Of a DNA stretch of 64,000 nt, positions 1 to 10,571 are shown piece by piece; within the stretch, counting starts at the first letter, position 1; each line of letters opens with the position of its first letter. The notes below the pieces were generated by a model. The model was not told the DNA's origin. It ran no database searches and saw only the letters and a list, made by a program, of their open reading frames with translations. Origin of the DNA: Dendrolimus kikuchii (taxonomy: Eukaryota > Arthropoda > Insecta > Lepidoptera > Lasiocampidae). The position numbers and the translations under genes were made by a program. The stretch spans positions 1,433,501-1,497,500 of the forward strand of contig CM034392.1 of assembly GCA_019925095.2 (NCBI GenBank), given 5' to 3'.

Positions 1-178
1 CATGGGACGAGGGTGGTTTTAGTGGGGTATTAGCCCCTGGGCATTTGTCCATCGGTTCGAGTCTCCACACAAGTCGGTCGATTAGTGATTGGATTGCCTC
101 CATAATCGACTATGGTCTAATCCCTAGCAAACGACCCGGTATTATGCGAAATGCATTTCCGCCGCCTGAAAAAAAAAA
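1..178 (+). mobile_element. LINE 3' end, family H
   Basis: This is a 3' UTR fragment ending in a poly(A) run at 169-178. Its last part (taatccctagcaaacg ... gcatttccgccgcctg) is the reverse complement of the start of the copies at 48168 and 60906. It continues off the left edge of the window. Confidence 0.6.
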
Positions 179-890
179 CGACCACTGCCGATCCTTGACG
201 TTCTACAATTATTAGCGATCAGTAAAAAAATCAGCATTGCGAAGACTAACCGCCACCAGCCGCCGTGCATCGTTATTAACTAATGTATGTGTCCTGTGAA
301 GCCATCTCCAAGATTACTGAATCAAAAAAATGCAATAAAAACTAATGAGGTGTCTTTGGGACACATGTTTGGAACGAAGTTCTCCTAAAATGTCTTAAAA
401 ATTCTCAAAACGTCTCAAAAAGTGTGTCGATAAGCATCGGAAACCATCGAAATTTTATCAAAAACCTATGTATAGAAAGAAATACATAAACAAACAAATA
501 GTATCAAAAACAGCGTATATTATTACACTAGTTGATATTTTAGATTTTATTTCATTGCATTAAAGTTGAAATTGTATAATAGCTCACTATAGCAAAAAGT
601 GTCGTGACAACTTTTCGTAAGAATTTTTCCATCTAGCCCCCTTTCACAACGCGCGATAAGGAACTTCGTTCCAAAACTTCGTTCCAATAATTTAATTTTA
701 ATAATAACCAATCCCATTAATGTCGCAACGAAAAGATTTATTTCCAATAATCTTAAAACAAAGATATTTTTTTTAGAGAGTACCTAATTTTCTCTCTTAA
801 TTACGGTCTAACCAAAAAGAATACTAAATATTTTTAAATCTAATTTAACAATTTCTAAATGGTAATCACTATTTAAGAACTTGTCCTACA
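179..890. other. AT-rich stretch with an inverted 15-mer
   Basis: No gene is visible. The 15-mer tttggaacgaagttc at 368-382 recurs as its exact reverse complement at 661-675. This could mark the ends of a small degraded DNA element, but no target duplication was clear. Confidence 0.35.
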
Positions 891-1130
891 TTTTTTTTTT
901 ATTGCAGGAGTTCAGCAGACAGGCAGACGGCCCACTGGATGGAAAGCGGTTACCATCGCCTATGGACATTTGCAACACCAAAGGTGCTTGCTACAAATGC
1001 GCTGCTGCTCTCTTAAGTGAGTCTGGAACCTGGTCACTAATGCCGGAACACAACTCAAAGTTGTTATGGCGGCATGCTTTAGACCAGGGGTGGTAGCTAT
1101 CCAGTCGGGCAAATGCCCTACCACCTGGCA
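891..1130 (-). mobile_element. B-family element, short form
   Basis: A poly(T) start, then attgcaggagttcagcag, places the element on the minus strand. It ends exactly at the recurrent B boundary (accacctggc) and lacks the upstream ccgtgcaggaacgg segment. Confidence 0.7.
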
Positions 1131-1375
1131 TAGCTCTGTTAAAAAGCAGTCAGTCCACGAGCTCGTTTTATATTACTCTAGCTATTTGGTTTTGAATTTG
1201 TGTAAAAAATAAAAAGTACATCTGAATTCCAGATACACTTACTACTCCAAATTGTGAATCTAAATCATCTTAGCACATATTCAAACATGCAAAAATTTCA
1301 TCATAATCAGTCCAGCAGCTTAGAAGAAGTCCATCGACAGACATAAGTACAGAATGAGGATATATTTTTCCGCCC

Positions 1376-1455
1376 TTTGTTCAACATTTACTGTACCCAG
1401 TTTTAAGAAAGTAGTTTTCATTTTTGGTGAACAATAAAGTATTTTCATTCATTCA
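1376..1455 (+). mobile_element. LINE 3' tail, P-like, with (ATTC)n
   Basis: The stretch tggtgaacaataaagtat followed by a short (ATTC)n run resembles P-family 3' ends. A Helitron begins immediately after, within the microsatellite. Confidence 0.4.
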
Positions 1456-1759
1456 TCTATACATATAATAAAACTGTAGAGGTCGAATTTCTGTACAATG
1501 AAAAAAATATGCTAAAAACCGAGTCAGGGGGATGTAAGAAGTAAAATAAACTAATTTAGATTTTTTTCAAATTTTTTGTCTGTTTGTTTGTACCGGCTAA
1601 TCTCCGAAACGACTGGACCGATTTAAATGTAATTTTGTATAGTGATAGCTTATATCCCTGGTCAAAACATAGGATACTTTTGATCCCGAAAAATTAAAGA
1701 GTTCCCGTGGGATAGTAAAAAAACCGCACCACGCGTACGAAGTCGCGGGCATCAGCTAG
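1456..1759 (+). mobile_element. Non-autonomous Helitron
   Basis: The element begins TCTATACATATAATAAAA and ends cgcgggcatcagCTAG, with A before and T after, as expected for Helitron insertion between A and T. A second copy lies at 41777-42079. No Rep/helicase coding is present. Confidence 0.7.
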
Positions 1760-1873
1760 TTCATTCATATTATTCTTACTACGTACAGTAGAAGTGAAAA
1801 AAGTCTCTATGCTATAACATTTTAACATCGTATTTTGACTTGCTCTTGATTGCAGAACTGAACTGACTGTTTT

Positions 1874-2080
1874 GCCAGGTGGTAGGGCATTTGCCCGACT
1901 GGATGGCTACCACCCCTGGTCTAGAGTATGTCGCCATAACAACCTTGAGTTGTGTTCCGGCATTAGTGACCAGGTTCCAGTCTCCCTTAAGAGAGCAGCA
2001 GCGCATCTGTAGTACCTAGTAGTAACCGCTTTCCATCAAGTGGGCCGTCTGCCTATCTGCTGAACTCCTGCAATAAAAAA
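1874..2080 (+). mobile_element. B-family element, short form with internal deletion
   Basis: It starts at the recurrent gccaggtggtagggca boundary and ends cctgcaataaaaaa. The segment around gttgcaaatgtccatagg is missing and replaced by tagtacctagtag. Confidence 0.7.
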
Positions 2081-2090
2081 TTATAATATT

Positions 2091-2225
2091 TTTTTGTTTT
2101 TTTTTTATGTTTGCGTATAGGCAAACTGGCAGACGGATGGCAAGTGGCTACCGTCGCCCATGGACATCTGCAACACTAGGAGCCGATGCGTTGCCTACCC
2201 CTTTTTGAAGAGCCCCATATTGTAG
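2091..2225 (-). mobile_element. Diverged B-related LINE 3' end
   Basis: After a T-rich run, gcagacggatggcaagtggctaccgtcgcccatggacatctgcaacac parallels the 3' half of family B with many substitutions (positions 2130-2180). Confidence 0.5.
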
Positions 2226-2326
2226 CGCTCTGGGAAAACCGCTCTTTCCACAGCTTGCTCACATATGGCGTAAAAGAGCATGAGTAGATATATGAATTTA
2301 TGTAAATTAATAATAATATAATAATA

Positions 2327-2557
2327 ATAATCGGCAGACAAACACACATATTGTATATCCCCAAATTAAGCAAGTTACGCTTGTGTTATGGGTAATATAC
2401 AACGGACTACTCTGGGGCCGATTCCAGACACCCAGACTATAGTAAATAACGGAGAAAATACGTTTCCGAAATTTACTATACCAGGAATCGAACCCGGAGC
2501 CTCTGCGTTGTAGTGAGATAGGCCGGCAAAGGCTTAGTCCGCTCAACCACAGAGGCC
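2327..2557 (-). mobile_element. tRNA-derived SINE, family E
   Basis: On the minus strand the head reads cctctgtggttgagcgg (A-box-like) and gggttcgattcctgg (B-box-like), followed by a shared body and an (ATT)n-like tail at 2318-2327. Near-identical copies are at 14537-14767 and 31129-31366. Confidence 0.75.
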
Positions 2558-2848
2558 GTCAAATTCATCACATAAAGAAGAATCACGCAGTGCTAATTAG
2601 TAGTTCTTACTTTATGAGTCAACCCTAAGCGTAACAGACGTGCTACCGTCGCGTGCGCCCGCGCCGACCGCACCGCCACCTATTGTTCCCCACAACGGCC
2701 TTTGTTCGCCGCAAAGCCAAATGAATTTCAACGGTTGAATAAATAACATTTAATTAAAAGATCTACAAAAATTCAGGTTTTCTTTTAAACTGTTGCATAA
2801 TTGCATTTACTCGTAGTGTAGCTTCTTAAGTTTGGTTTTAATTTATTG
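2558..2848. other. Unassigned, with a short GC-rich island
   Basis: Nothing is recognised. Positions 2640-2712 are unusually GC-rich (runs of gcgcccgcgccgaccgc) in an AT-rich setting. Confidence 0.3.
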
Positions 2849-3791
2849 AAGTTAAGCTTCTATATAGACGGGGTATTAGGCCACGTGGAGGAGCGGCTTA
2901 AATTTAGACTAGACGTGGTGAGATGTGGCATAATTTTAGAGTAGACTATGGAAGCGTTGTTTGGTTCTGGATCGAATTCAGTTTTTTTGTTTAATAAAAT
3001 AAAATAAATTTAAATAATACATACATATATAACTTCACGCCAGTTCCCTTGCGGGGTAGGCACGAACAACAGAGCGCCATTTAGGCCCATTCTTACACAC
3101 CTCACTTGCTTCTTTGACATTCATAGCTCTTGTCATGCACGCTCGTCTGTTCTTAAGGCTCCTGACATCACCCTCCGCTAGTACACGATCAATTTGATCA
3201 TGGAAGGTGTGTCGTGGCCTTCCACGACTTCTGCATCCATCCACTTTTGCATTGTATATCTGTTTAGTCATTCTTTATTTAATATTTAAATAATACATTC
3301 ATCTTAACCTAACCTGACCAAATCATAATTTGCAGTAAACCTGCGAAAAATCGAAATGTGTGCTGGGACACATAGTAGAAGTGAAACTTCAATGGACGGG
3401 TTTTCAAATTGGACAAGTACATTAACAATCTGCCCGTAAAACTTCAAGTTAAAATTTTGTTGCGATTCGTTTTGCCACTTGTCCGTTGAAATTTCACTTC
3501 TACTATGTGTCCCAGCACACATTTCGATTTTTCGCAGGTTTACTGCAAGTTATAATTTAGTCAGGTTAACTACATTTTAATGAATGCATTTTTTATTAAA
3601 ACATATTTTATTTTATCAAACAAAAAAACTGAATTCGTTTCGGAACCAAAAAATGCATCCATAGTCTACTCTAAAACTATGCCGCCTCTCACCATGTCTA
3701 TTCTAAATTATGCCACTCCTCCACGCGGCCGTAACGTTTTTCGTGACAGAAAAATCCTAAGACCCCCCCCGTCTATATAGAAGTTTCACTT
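2849..3791. mobile_element. Fold-back (long inverted-arm) DNA element, family K
   Basis: The two halves are inverted copies of each other. The ends read (g)aagcttctatatagacgg on the left and ccgtctatatagaagtttc on the right, with arms of roughly 330-460 bp. An A-family LINE interrupts the left arm at 3023-3284. A second copy is at 52705-53516. No transposase is visible. Confidence 0.7.
3023..3284 (-). mobile_element. A-family RTE-like LINE, 5'-truncated
   Basis: This is the C-terminal coding end (RSRGRPRHTF, VRAYPARELA) and (ATGT)n tail on the minus strand. It is bounded by a 14-bp duplication tttaaataatacat (3009-3022 and 3285-3298). It interrupts the left arm of fold-back element K. Confidence 0.8.
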
Positions 3792-3895
3792 CATAAAGTG
3801 CAAAACTGGTTAGATGACACGTCAATTGATCCAATATCAAATGAAGCTTGATCGTATGGCGTAATATATTGTGTAAAACTGTTAAATAACATTAT

Positions 3896-4187
3896 TATTA
3901 TTATTGCAGGAGATCAGCAGACAGGCAGACAGCCCACTTGATGGAAAACGGTTACCATCGCCTATGGACATTTGCAACACCAAAGTTGCTACAAATGCGC
4001 TGCTGCTCTCTTAAGGAAGACTGCAACCTGGTCACTAATGCCGGAACACAACTCAAGGTTGTCATGGCGACATACTTTAGACCAGGGGTCACCTAGCTGT
4101 GGGTTGTTAAGTCGCCTCTTACGACAGGTCGCCCCAACGCAGGAAATTGTATTCTTTCTCCATTCCTGTACGGATAAAATATTACAT
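3896..4187 (-). mobile_element. B-family element with internal deletion
   Basis: A long-form B on the minus strand, running from attgcaggagatcagcag to the reverse complement of ccgtacaggaatgg. About 30 bp around the ccaggtggtag hairpin are deleted near 4089. Flanks share taacattat (3887-3895 and 4188-4196), a probable target duplication. Confidence 0.7.
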
Positions 4188-4196
4188 TAACATTAT

Positions 4197-4610
4197 CCCA
4201 TAATATCTTCGTTTGAAAGCTTTTCAATTAATTTTTACCTTTACGACAAAGCGTCAACGTTACACAAGACTTACATTATTATATCGTTGGAAATAAAACT
4301 TTGCAAACTACTATATTTATTGTAGGATATAAAAAATGGCAAAGCGTTTCCTATAATAAAAATAAACATTTTATGACGTAACAGTGCTACTTTATTGTAA
4401 CGTTCGGCCCATTGTCGGAAGTATACCCTCAACTGACAATGGCGTCATATAAAACAAACCCCAACCCAATCCAATTGTACATTCGACATTAATAAAGCTG
4501 CTGAAGTGACATCCACTATATAGGATGGTATAATGTAAAAGAGATAAGAGTTTTTAAAATTATATTCCCTGGCTCGTAATTTGGCCAGGTTTTGGCGTAG
4601 TGGGGGTAAG
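4197..4610. other. No recognisable gene or repeat
   Basis: AT-rich DNA with short stop-broken frames only. I see no exon-like splice pairs or named repeats. Confidence 0.4.
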
Positions 4611-5440
4611 TTCGCGCACAATACATATAATGCAACAAAAAATGGTCACTTTTATTGCTTGTTGAATATGATGGAGATACTCTTCTGGTAATATTAAAAA
4701 TGAAAAACTTGAAAATAGCTAACTACGTGTGTTACGTCCAACACTGAGATTTTGAAGACGGGGAAGAATCCTTTAACCGTTGAAACGGTCAATTATTTAA
4801 ACTGCGCGTTCCGTTTCGTTCAGTAATTTTGCGATGAACTTAACGTCGCGAACACTTGTCATTATTGTTTTTTTTTTTCGAGAAGATTAAAGTGTTAAGA
4901 AATTTATTATAGTCAAGGTGGCGAAGTCCATCAGTGGGGTAAGTTCTTATCCGTGCAGGAACAGAGAAAGAATACAATTTCCTGTGGCCGGGCGGCCTGT
5001 CGTAAGAGGCGACATAACAACCCACAGCCAGGTGGTAGGGCATTTGCCCGGCTGGATGGCTGCCATCCCTGGTCTAAAGTATGTCACCATAAGAACCTTG
5101 AGTTGTGTCCCGGCATTAGTGGCCAGGTTCCAGTCTCCCTTAAGAGAGCAGCAGCGCATTTGTAGCAACTTTGCTGTTGCAAATGTCCATAGGCGATGGT
5201 AACCGCTTTCCATCAAGTGGGCCGTCTGCCTGTCTGCTGAACTCCTGCAATAAAAAAAAAAAGTTCGCGCATAATACATCTAATGCAACAAAAAAATGGT
5301 CACTTTTATTGCTTGTCATTATTGTATTTATTTTTAAAGATGTCTGTTTAGAAGAAATTTAAAGAAAGGAGAGGAATTCGAGAAGATTAAAATGTTAGGA
5401 AATTTATCATAGTCAAGGTGACGAAGTCTATCAGTAGGGT
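4611..5440. repeat. Local tandem duplication split by a B insertion
   Basis: Unit 1 (4611-4946) and unit 2 (5261-5440) both start aagttcgcgca(c/t)aatacat and end with a diverged tagtcaaggtggcgaagtcc block. Unit 2 lacks an internal stretch. An inverted copy of the end block occurs at 5585-5622, so this may be part of a DNA element with inverted ends. Confidence 0.55.
4947..5260 (+). mobile_element. B-family element, long form
   Basis: A complete-looking copy from ttatccgtgcaggaac to cctgcaataaaaaaaaa. It is flanked by aagttc (4941-4946 and 5261-5266), a 6-bp target duplication at the junction of the local tandem repeat. Small stop-broken frames on both strands are not genes. Confidence 0.8.
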
Positions 5441-5644
5441 AAGTTCGTATATCTCTCGTCTTTCACCTTTTTTAAACAGAATTGAAAGTCAAGTACAATT
5501 TGAAGTCAGAATCAAATGGTGCCTTAGCTTTACTGACCGATTCCTTGTCGTCGTTATTATTCAAACACGGAAATAGAAAGAGGTGTATAGAGTTCCCCCA
5601 CTGACTTCTCCACCTTGACTATATAAAAAAATATTTAATGATAT

Positions 5645-5778
5645 GTGTCGTCATGGGTAAAAACAATAATACTCATAACAAAAACTTAATTTAAAACAAT
5701 AACAACAACTCGTGTCGTCATGGGTAAAAACAATAATACTCATAACAAAAACTTAATTTAAAACAATAACAACAACTC
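5645..5778. repeat. Perfect 67-bp tandem duplication
   Basis: Positions 5645-5711 and 5712-5778 are identical, starting gtgtcgtcatgggtaa. The absence of any substitution suggests a recent duplication. Confidence 0.9.
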
Positions 5779-5779
5779 G

Positions 5780-6219
5780 TAATAAAAAACAAAAACTCAA
5801 CAAAAGAAAGCGTACAACTTTAGTGCATGTAAGTGTAATCGGGATCGAACGGAATGTGGACGCGGTGCGGGGGGCAGAGATAGACTGATACACCAATCGC
5901 TGCTTGTACGTCATTCCCCGTTTCCCCCCTTAAGCTCACTAGTAGCACATATGTGTCCGCGATGACAGTGCTGATCCGCGTTTGTGCACGTGATCGTTTT
6001 TATGTTGTTGTCTCACTCTGTTTATATAGGATTTGTATGAAATAGGTATATTTTCTTGGTATATTACGAGATATTGATAGTGTTAATCTTGCGGATTTTG
6101 GTAATATCGATAAAAGGGTTAAGGGTTAACAACCAAAGAGATCTAACACACGACTTTTGCACATCTTACGACTCTGGCCAAATAACGTGCCGGGGGTTAT
6201 ACATACATAATATTATCGC
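5780..6219. other. Unassigned
   Basis: There is a locally GC-rich patch around 5835-5930 (gacgcggtgcggggggcag). No gene or repeat family is recognised. Confidence 0.3.
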
Positions 6220-6330
6220 TGTTTCTTGAGTCTGATCTTGACATACATATTTTACTTCATCTATTTTCATAATCTCTTCATACACACATGTTTATTGTTA
6301 TTTTTATAATTAAGTCACATTAATATAGGC
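6220..6330 (-). mobile_element. Old RTE-like LINE remnant (S-like)
   Basis: On the minus strand a broken frame reads MKIDEVKYVCQDQT, parallel to MKVDEAKSDCQNRS in the S copy at 50207. It is too degraded to bound. Confidence 0.35.
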
Positions 6331-6455
6331 CCATATAAAGAAATGATCTGTTGTGAGCGCATATATAAAAATCTTGAAAACTTGACAACATCAAAAAGTC
6401 GGATCAAAGAACTTTATTCCTCGTAAAAGAATTTTTACAATTCACTTAAACTGTA

Positions 6456-6771
6456 GAAGTAAGATAGAGAGTTGGTCTGAAAGAGAGTGTCGGGTTGAAG
6501 GTAAGGAAAAGAATGCTCCGGTGGTTCGGGCATGTGGAAAGAATGCATGATGAAAGAAGAAGTCGGGGAAGGCCACGACACACCTTCCTTGATCAAATTG
6601 ATCGTGTACTAGCAGAAGGTGGTGTCAGGAGCCTTAAGAACAGACGAGCGTGCACGACAAGAGTTATGAATGTCAAAGAAGCAAGTGAGGTGTGTAAGAA
6701 TAAGCCTGAATGGCGCTCTGTTGTTCGTGCCTACCCCGCAAGGGAAATGGCGTGAAGTTATGTATGTATGT
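6456..6771 (+). mobile_element. A-family RTE-like LINE, internally deleted
   Basis: The frame MKVRKRMLRWFGHVERMHDE joins directly to RSRGRPRHTF, losing the KQIYNAKVDG segment. The tail is (ATGT)n. The flanks acttaaactgta (6444-6455) and acttaaactata (6772-6783) are a target duplication with one change. Confidence 0.8.
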
Positions 6772-6783
6772 ACTTAAACTATA

Positions 6784-7301
6784 AGAAAATTTATAAGTTT
6801 TTTAGTTTTTGTGATTTATAACAAGATAGAAAGCACAAATACTAAAATTGCAGGTAGTTTTTTTTGTACATGCAAGTTACAAGTTCCTTCGAACCAAAAA
6901 AAAACAAGGATCTAGATTTCGTAGAAGTATCATTGTGAATTTTTTGTTTTTATTTAATAAATAAATAAAAAAGTCAAACCAAAAATCAGTTTAATTTATT
7001 TTGGAAAAATACCCGCTATATGCTATTAACTTGAACCGAATCATAAGCGACATGACAATGATTTTGTCACGGCATATTTATGTAGTGGCAGTAAATGTCA
7101 ATTTGATGCGATTGTCATGTAGTAAGAGATGATCCCCTTAGCCCCTAGGGAATATCAAGCCATATAAAGGGATGCGAAATTCGGAACATTTGCCGAAAAA
7201 TGAAACACAAGTTATAGACAGTTATAGAAAGATAACGCTTTGCTGTTCATCAAATCTTTTTGAACTCTTAGTGATGTAATTATCTCAAATTATATAAATA
7301 A
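6784..7301. other. No recognisable gene or repeat
   Basis: AT-rich, with no long frame and no family match. Confidence 0.4.
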
Positions 7302-8053
7302 CTAGCTGTGCCCGCGATGTCGTCCGCGTGGAATTTGCTTTCTTAACCCTCCGATTTTGAAACATTCTTCATTGGTGCTCCGCTCCTATTGGTCTTAGCG
7401 TGATGATATATAGCCTATAGCCTTCCTCGATAAATGGGCTATCCAACACTGAAATAATTTTTCAAATCAAACCAGTAGTTCCTGAGATTAGCGCGTTCAA
7501 TCAAACAATATTAGTATATTTGGCTACAACACTAATACTTACATTTTAAATATCGCGATATCTTTTGAATGAAACGTCCGAATTGAATAATTCCAAAAGT
7601 TCTAGAAAGGTATTGAATTCGTCTTGAATATGGAGTAATTTATTTTGATAAGGATTAATACCAAGGTACAAAATAAAGAGTTTTTGAAGCGACGGCATTT
7701 TAATTATTTGAAAAAATAAAAGAAAACACTTACTGTGAGAGAACTACAATAGTTAGACATATGGGAGTACATTATTTTGTTCTATAATCAATAGTTTTCG
7801 CAGCGCACGCCGTGTAAGGATTTATCGGGTCATTTTTTTACACCTTGGGTTACAGTTATTAGACTATTAGTAAGGATCCCTAATTGTTTTGAAAATATAA
7901 TATAACCTATAGCCTTCCTCGATAAATGTGCTATTCAACACTGAAAGAATTTTTCAAATCGGACCAGCGGTTCCTGATATTAGCGCCTTTAAACAAACAA
8001 ACTCTTCAGCTTTATAATATTATTAGTATTAGTATATTAGTAATTAGTATAGA
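7302..8053 (-). mobile_element. Helitron, possibly two overlapping copies
   Basis: The left end CTAGctgtgcccgcgatgtcg is a Helitron 3' end on the minus strand. The right end is agtataGA, the reverse complement of TCTATACT. The block gcctatagccttcctcgata occurs twice (about 7412 and 7905), so the interval is either two copies or one with an internal duplication. It is related to 16955-17197. Confidence 0.6.
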
Positions 8054-8589
8054 TTATTCAATTACGGAAATGGCCGATTGTATCGTTTAGAAATGAGAGG
8101 GTACATAAAAAAATTAATTATTAACCTTAAAAAGAAAACACGACTAGAACAACTATGCAACTAAATAAATTTAACACATACACAAACAAATTAAGCATTT
8201 TTTCTATTAATTAAATATTCAAACAGCTTACGTATGCATTTATCCAATGAAGAATTATTTATTAGGTACATTTCAATTCGGATTTTTAATCTAAATATGA
8301 GGCTTAACAAAAAAAGTCAATTTTTCAACACCCACACGTCTAGGTTGATAAATTCCCGACGTGCCACGTGAAGTGATCAGTGTAAATTACCTTCAATTAA
8401 AGTGAAGTCACTCTGTGTGCCGTTAATCCGATTTTTACAACCGAGTTCAGAGTTATTTCCTTTCGGTGCGTGGTGGGACCGGTTTACGCACAATGCGCTT
8501 CACACGAGTGCGGGGAGACCGCTCCCCAGACCGTATCAGGGCTGTACAATGAACGCAAATGCAACATTGTATATTTTGTAATAGTTATT
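8054..8589. other. Unassigned
   Basis: Nothing is recognised. A moderately GC-rich segment at 8460-8550 has no supported frame or splice pair. Confidence 0.3.
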
Positions 8590-8874
8590 TCTTATTTATT
8601 TAGGTTTATGGCTTGGCAGCTAGGCCTTTAAGCCAGATCTTAGTTTACAATATCTTCATTTTCTTAAGGCTATGTGTAGCACAGCTGAACTGTAGGTAAT
8701 CACCTGGTGCCATTCAACGGAGTTCTTGTGACAACTCAAAAGGCCACATTTGACTATACAGTTTACATATCTCACAAAACACATAATTACTACTCAAAAA
8801 CTGGCAATATCCTACAACCATTGTTCTTTATTTTAGAGTAATTTTACACATTTTTAGAAAATAAAACTGCACAG
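8590..8874 (-). mobile_element. D-family retroelement, 5'-truncated
   Basis: On the minus strand it ends aaggcctagctgccaagcc plus an A-rich tail. The body matches 17384-17707, but the TGGCGGGAACTG 5' end is missing. Confidence 0.7.
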
Positions 8875-8971
8875 TTAAAACTGTTTTGTAATCGTTTTTC
8901 TACCATATACACAAATAAATAAAATTGAAATGTCTGTTGTCAAATGTCAAAATAAAAATGTGAAAAAAATG

Positions 8972-9060
8972 AGGCTGATAATCCGGACCAGCAGATTTCT
9001 AAAATTCAATTGCTAGAACTTTTATCTGTCAAAAGATTACTACGGCCCAGGTGTGGCAGA
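8972..9060 (+). mobile_element. R-family fragment
   Basis: The motif ccggaccagcagatttc followed by ctgtcaaaa resembles 43131-43355 (cggaccagcagattccg). It is a short piece only. Confidence 0.4.
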
Positions 9061-9074
9061 GGAACTAGAATACT

Positions 9075-9287
9075 AATTCCTAAAGCCGGGCGGACTGTCG
9101 TAAGAGGCGACAAATGAACCCACAGCTAGGTGGTAGGGGATTTGCCCAACTGGATGGCTACCACTCCTAGTCTAGAGTATGCCGCCATTGTAGCAACTTT
9201 GCTGTTGCAAATGTCCATAGGCGATGGTAACCGCTTTCCATCAAGTGGGCCGTCTGCCTGTCTGCTGAACTCCTGCAATAAAAAAAA
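9075..9287 (+). mobile_element. B-family element with internal deletion
   Basis: The sequence from gccgggcggactgtcgtaag to cctgcaataaaaaaa is recognisable. The middle, from ccgccataacaacc through gcgcatt, is lost at about 9187. Confidence 0.7.
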
Positions 9288-9289
9288 TC

Positions 9290-9432
9290 AGTGCCCAGAT
9301 TCCAGTTTCTGCTTCAAGGCCGGCAGCACATCGGCAGCACGTCTGATATTGCTAATGTCCATAGGAGACGGTAACCACTTTCCATCACAGTTGGGCCTTC
9401 AGTCTGTCTGCTGTGCTTCAGCAATAAAAAGA
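9290..9432 (+). mobile_element. Diverged B-like 3' end
   Basis: A second A-tailed segment (gacggtaaccactttccatc, then cagcaataaaaa) follows directly. It aligns with the 3' half of B but with many differences. Confidence 0.45.
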
Positions 9433-9729
9433 GACATAAACAGTTGATTATGTATACTCATTCCCGGTGAGCCCTACATTTGACGTTGATTAAAAGCGTT
9501 CATTCATCAAAGTCCAACGAATATTTCCAAAAAGGGGAGCTGAACCACTCTTAGAGGGACGTCGTCCAACTATTATTAGTCAAATGAGCTTTTTGTTAGG
9601 CTTAGAATTATTTCGTTGCGCAATGGGGCTGTTTGTAATAGGATATTTTAATGTTTAACCGTTTATTTTACAACAAATCTTTTTATCACAACATGTTATA
9701 GAAATTTGTACCTATAATTATTTAATTTT
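9433..9729. other. No recognisable feature
   Basis: No frame, repeat family or splice pair could be supported. Confidence 0.35.
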
Positions 9730-10512
9730 TTGCTGCCAGACCTCAAAACACCGTGAGCTCTTTCTGCGTGCACCGGAACGCAAATCGACTTGATTAATAA
9801 TTTATTTTTCTTTTTACTCGCACCCATTTTAATATTATATAAAACTAGCTGACCCAGCAAGCTTCGCCTCAGAATCAATAAATAAAAAACGTTGATTTCT
9901 GAACGACGGGACGAACATCAAATGTTTGACATTCAAAACCAAAAAAATGAAAACAAAAAACTTCACTTTTAAATTTAATTTGATTTCTGAACGACGGGAT
10001 GAACATCAAATGTTTGACAGGTGGGAATAGTTTCTAAGGGAAAGCGAAATGGTTGTTTTTACTATATGCCAAGTAGTTTTTTCATGTTTACCCACCTTTT
10101 AAACCTTCCCTGGACTTCCACAAATAATTCAAAACCAAAATTAGTCAAATAAGTTCAGCCGTTCTTGAGTTTTAGATTATTAGAGCTAGGCATGTTTGTT
10201 AGGCTGAAGAGTTTCTTGCGCCGCTTCTTCTCTTCAAGCCACAACATGTTGCGAAGCGGTTGCAAATTAGAATAGGCTCCCATAGAGTAAATAATAACCA
10301 TAAACAAAATTAAAATGAACAAGTTGGCGGTAGGCTAAATAAAACTTTAACAATACTCATTGACACTTGACATCTTTGTCTTCCGGCATGGATGATACAC
10401 TATATATAAGATCTTCCGTGATCAGGGCTACTGAAAAGTGGCCGAAACGTCGGAATAATAAAAATCAAATAAATTACCGCGCTTAAAACCTTTAAAACGT
10501 AGTTTTATCATG
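9730..10512 (+). mobile_element. F-family Penelope-like repeat, split by a Helitron
   Basis: The F sequence matches 38183-38612 and runs from tgctgccagacctcaaaaca to gtggccgaaacgtcgg and an A-rich end. It is interrupted at 9845-10176. Assignment to Penelope-like elements is by the gaaacgtcgg-type end and is tentative. Confidence 0.6.
9845..10176 (-). mobile_element. Non-autonomous Helitron, precisely bounded
   Basis: The minus-strand element begins TC(TAAAACTCAAG) and ends CTAG. Removing it restores the uninterrupted F sequence seen at 38310-38330 (tataaaattattagagc), so it entered between A and T without duplicating the target, as Helitrons do. Confidence 0.85.
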
Positions 10513-10571
10513 TGTACCTACTTAAATATATATATGAAACTAATTATGTTCTCTATATTGCATATCCACAT

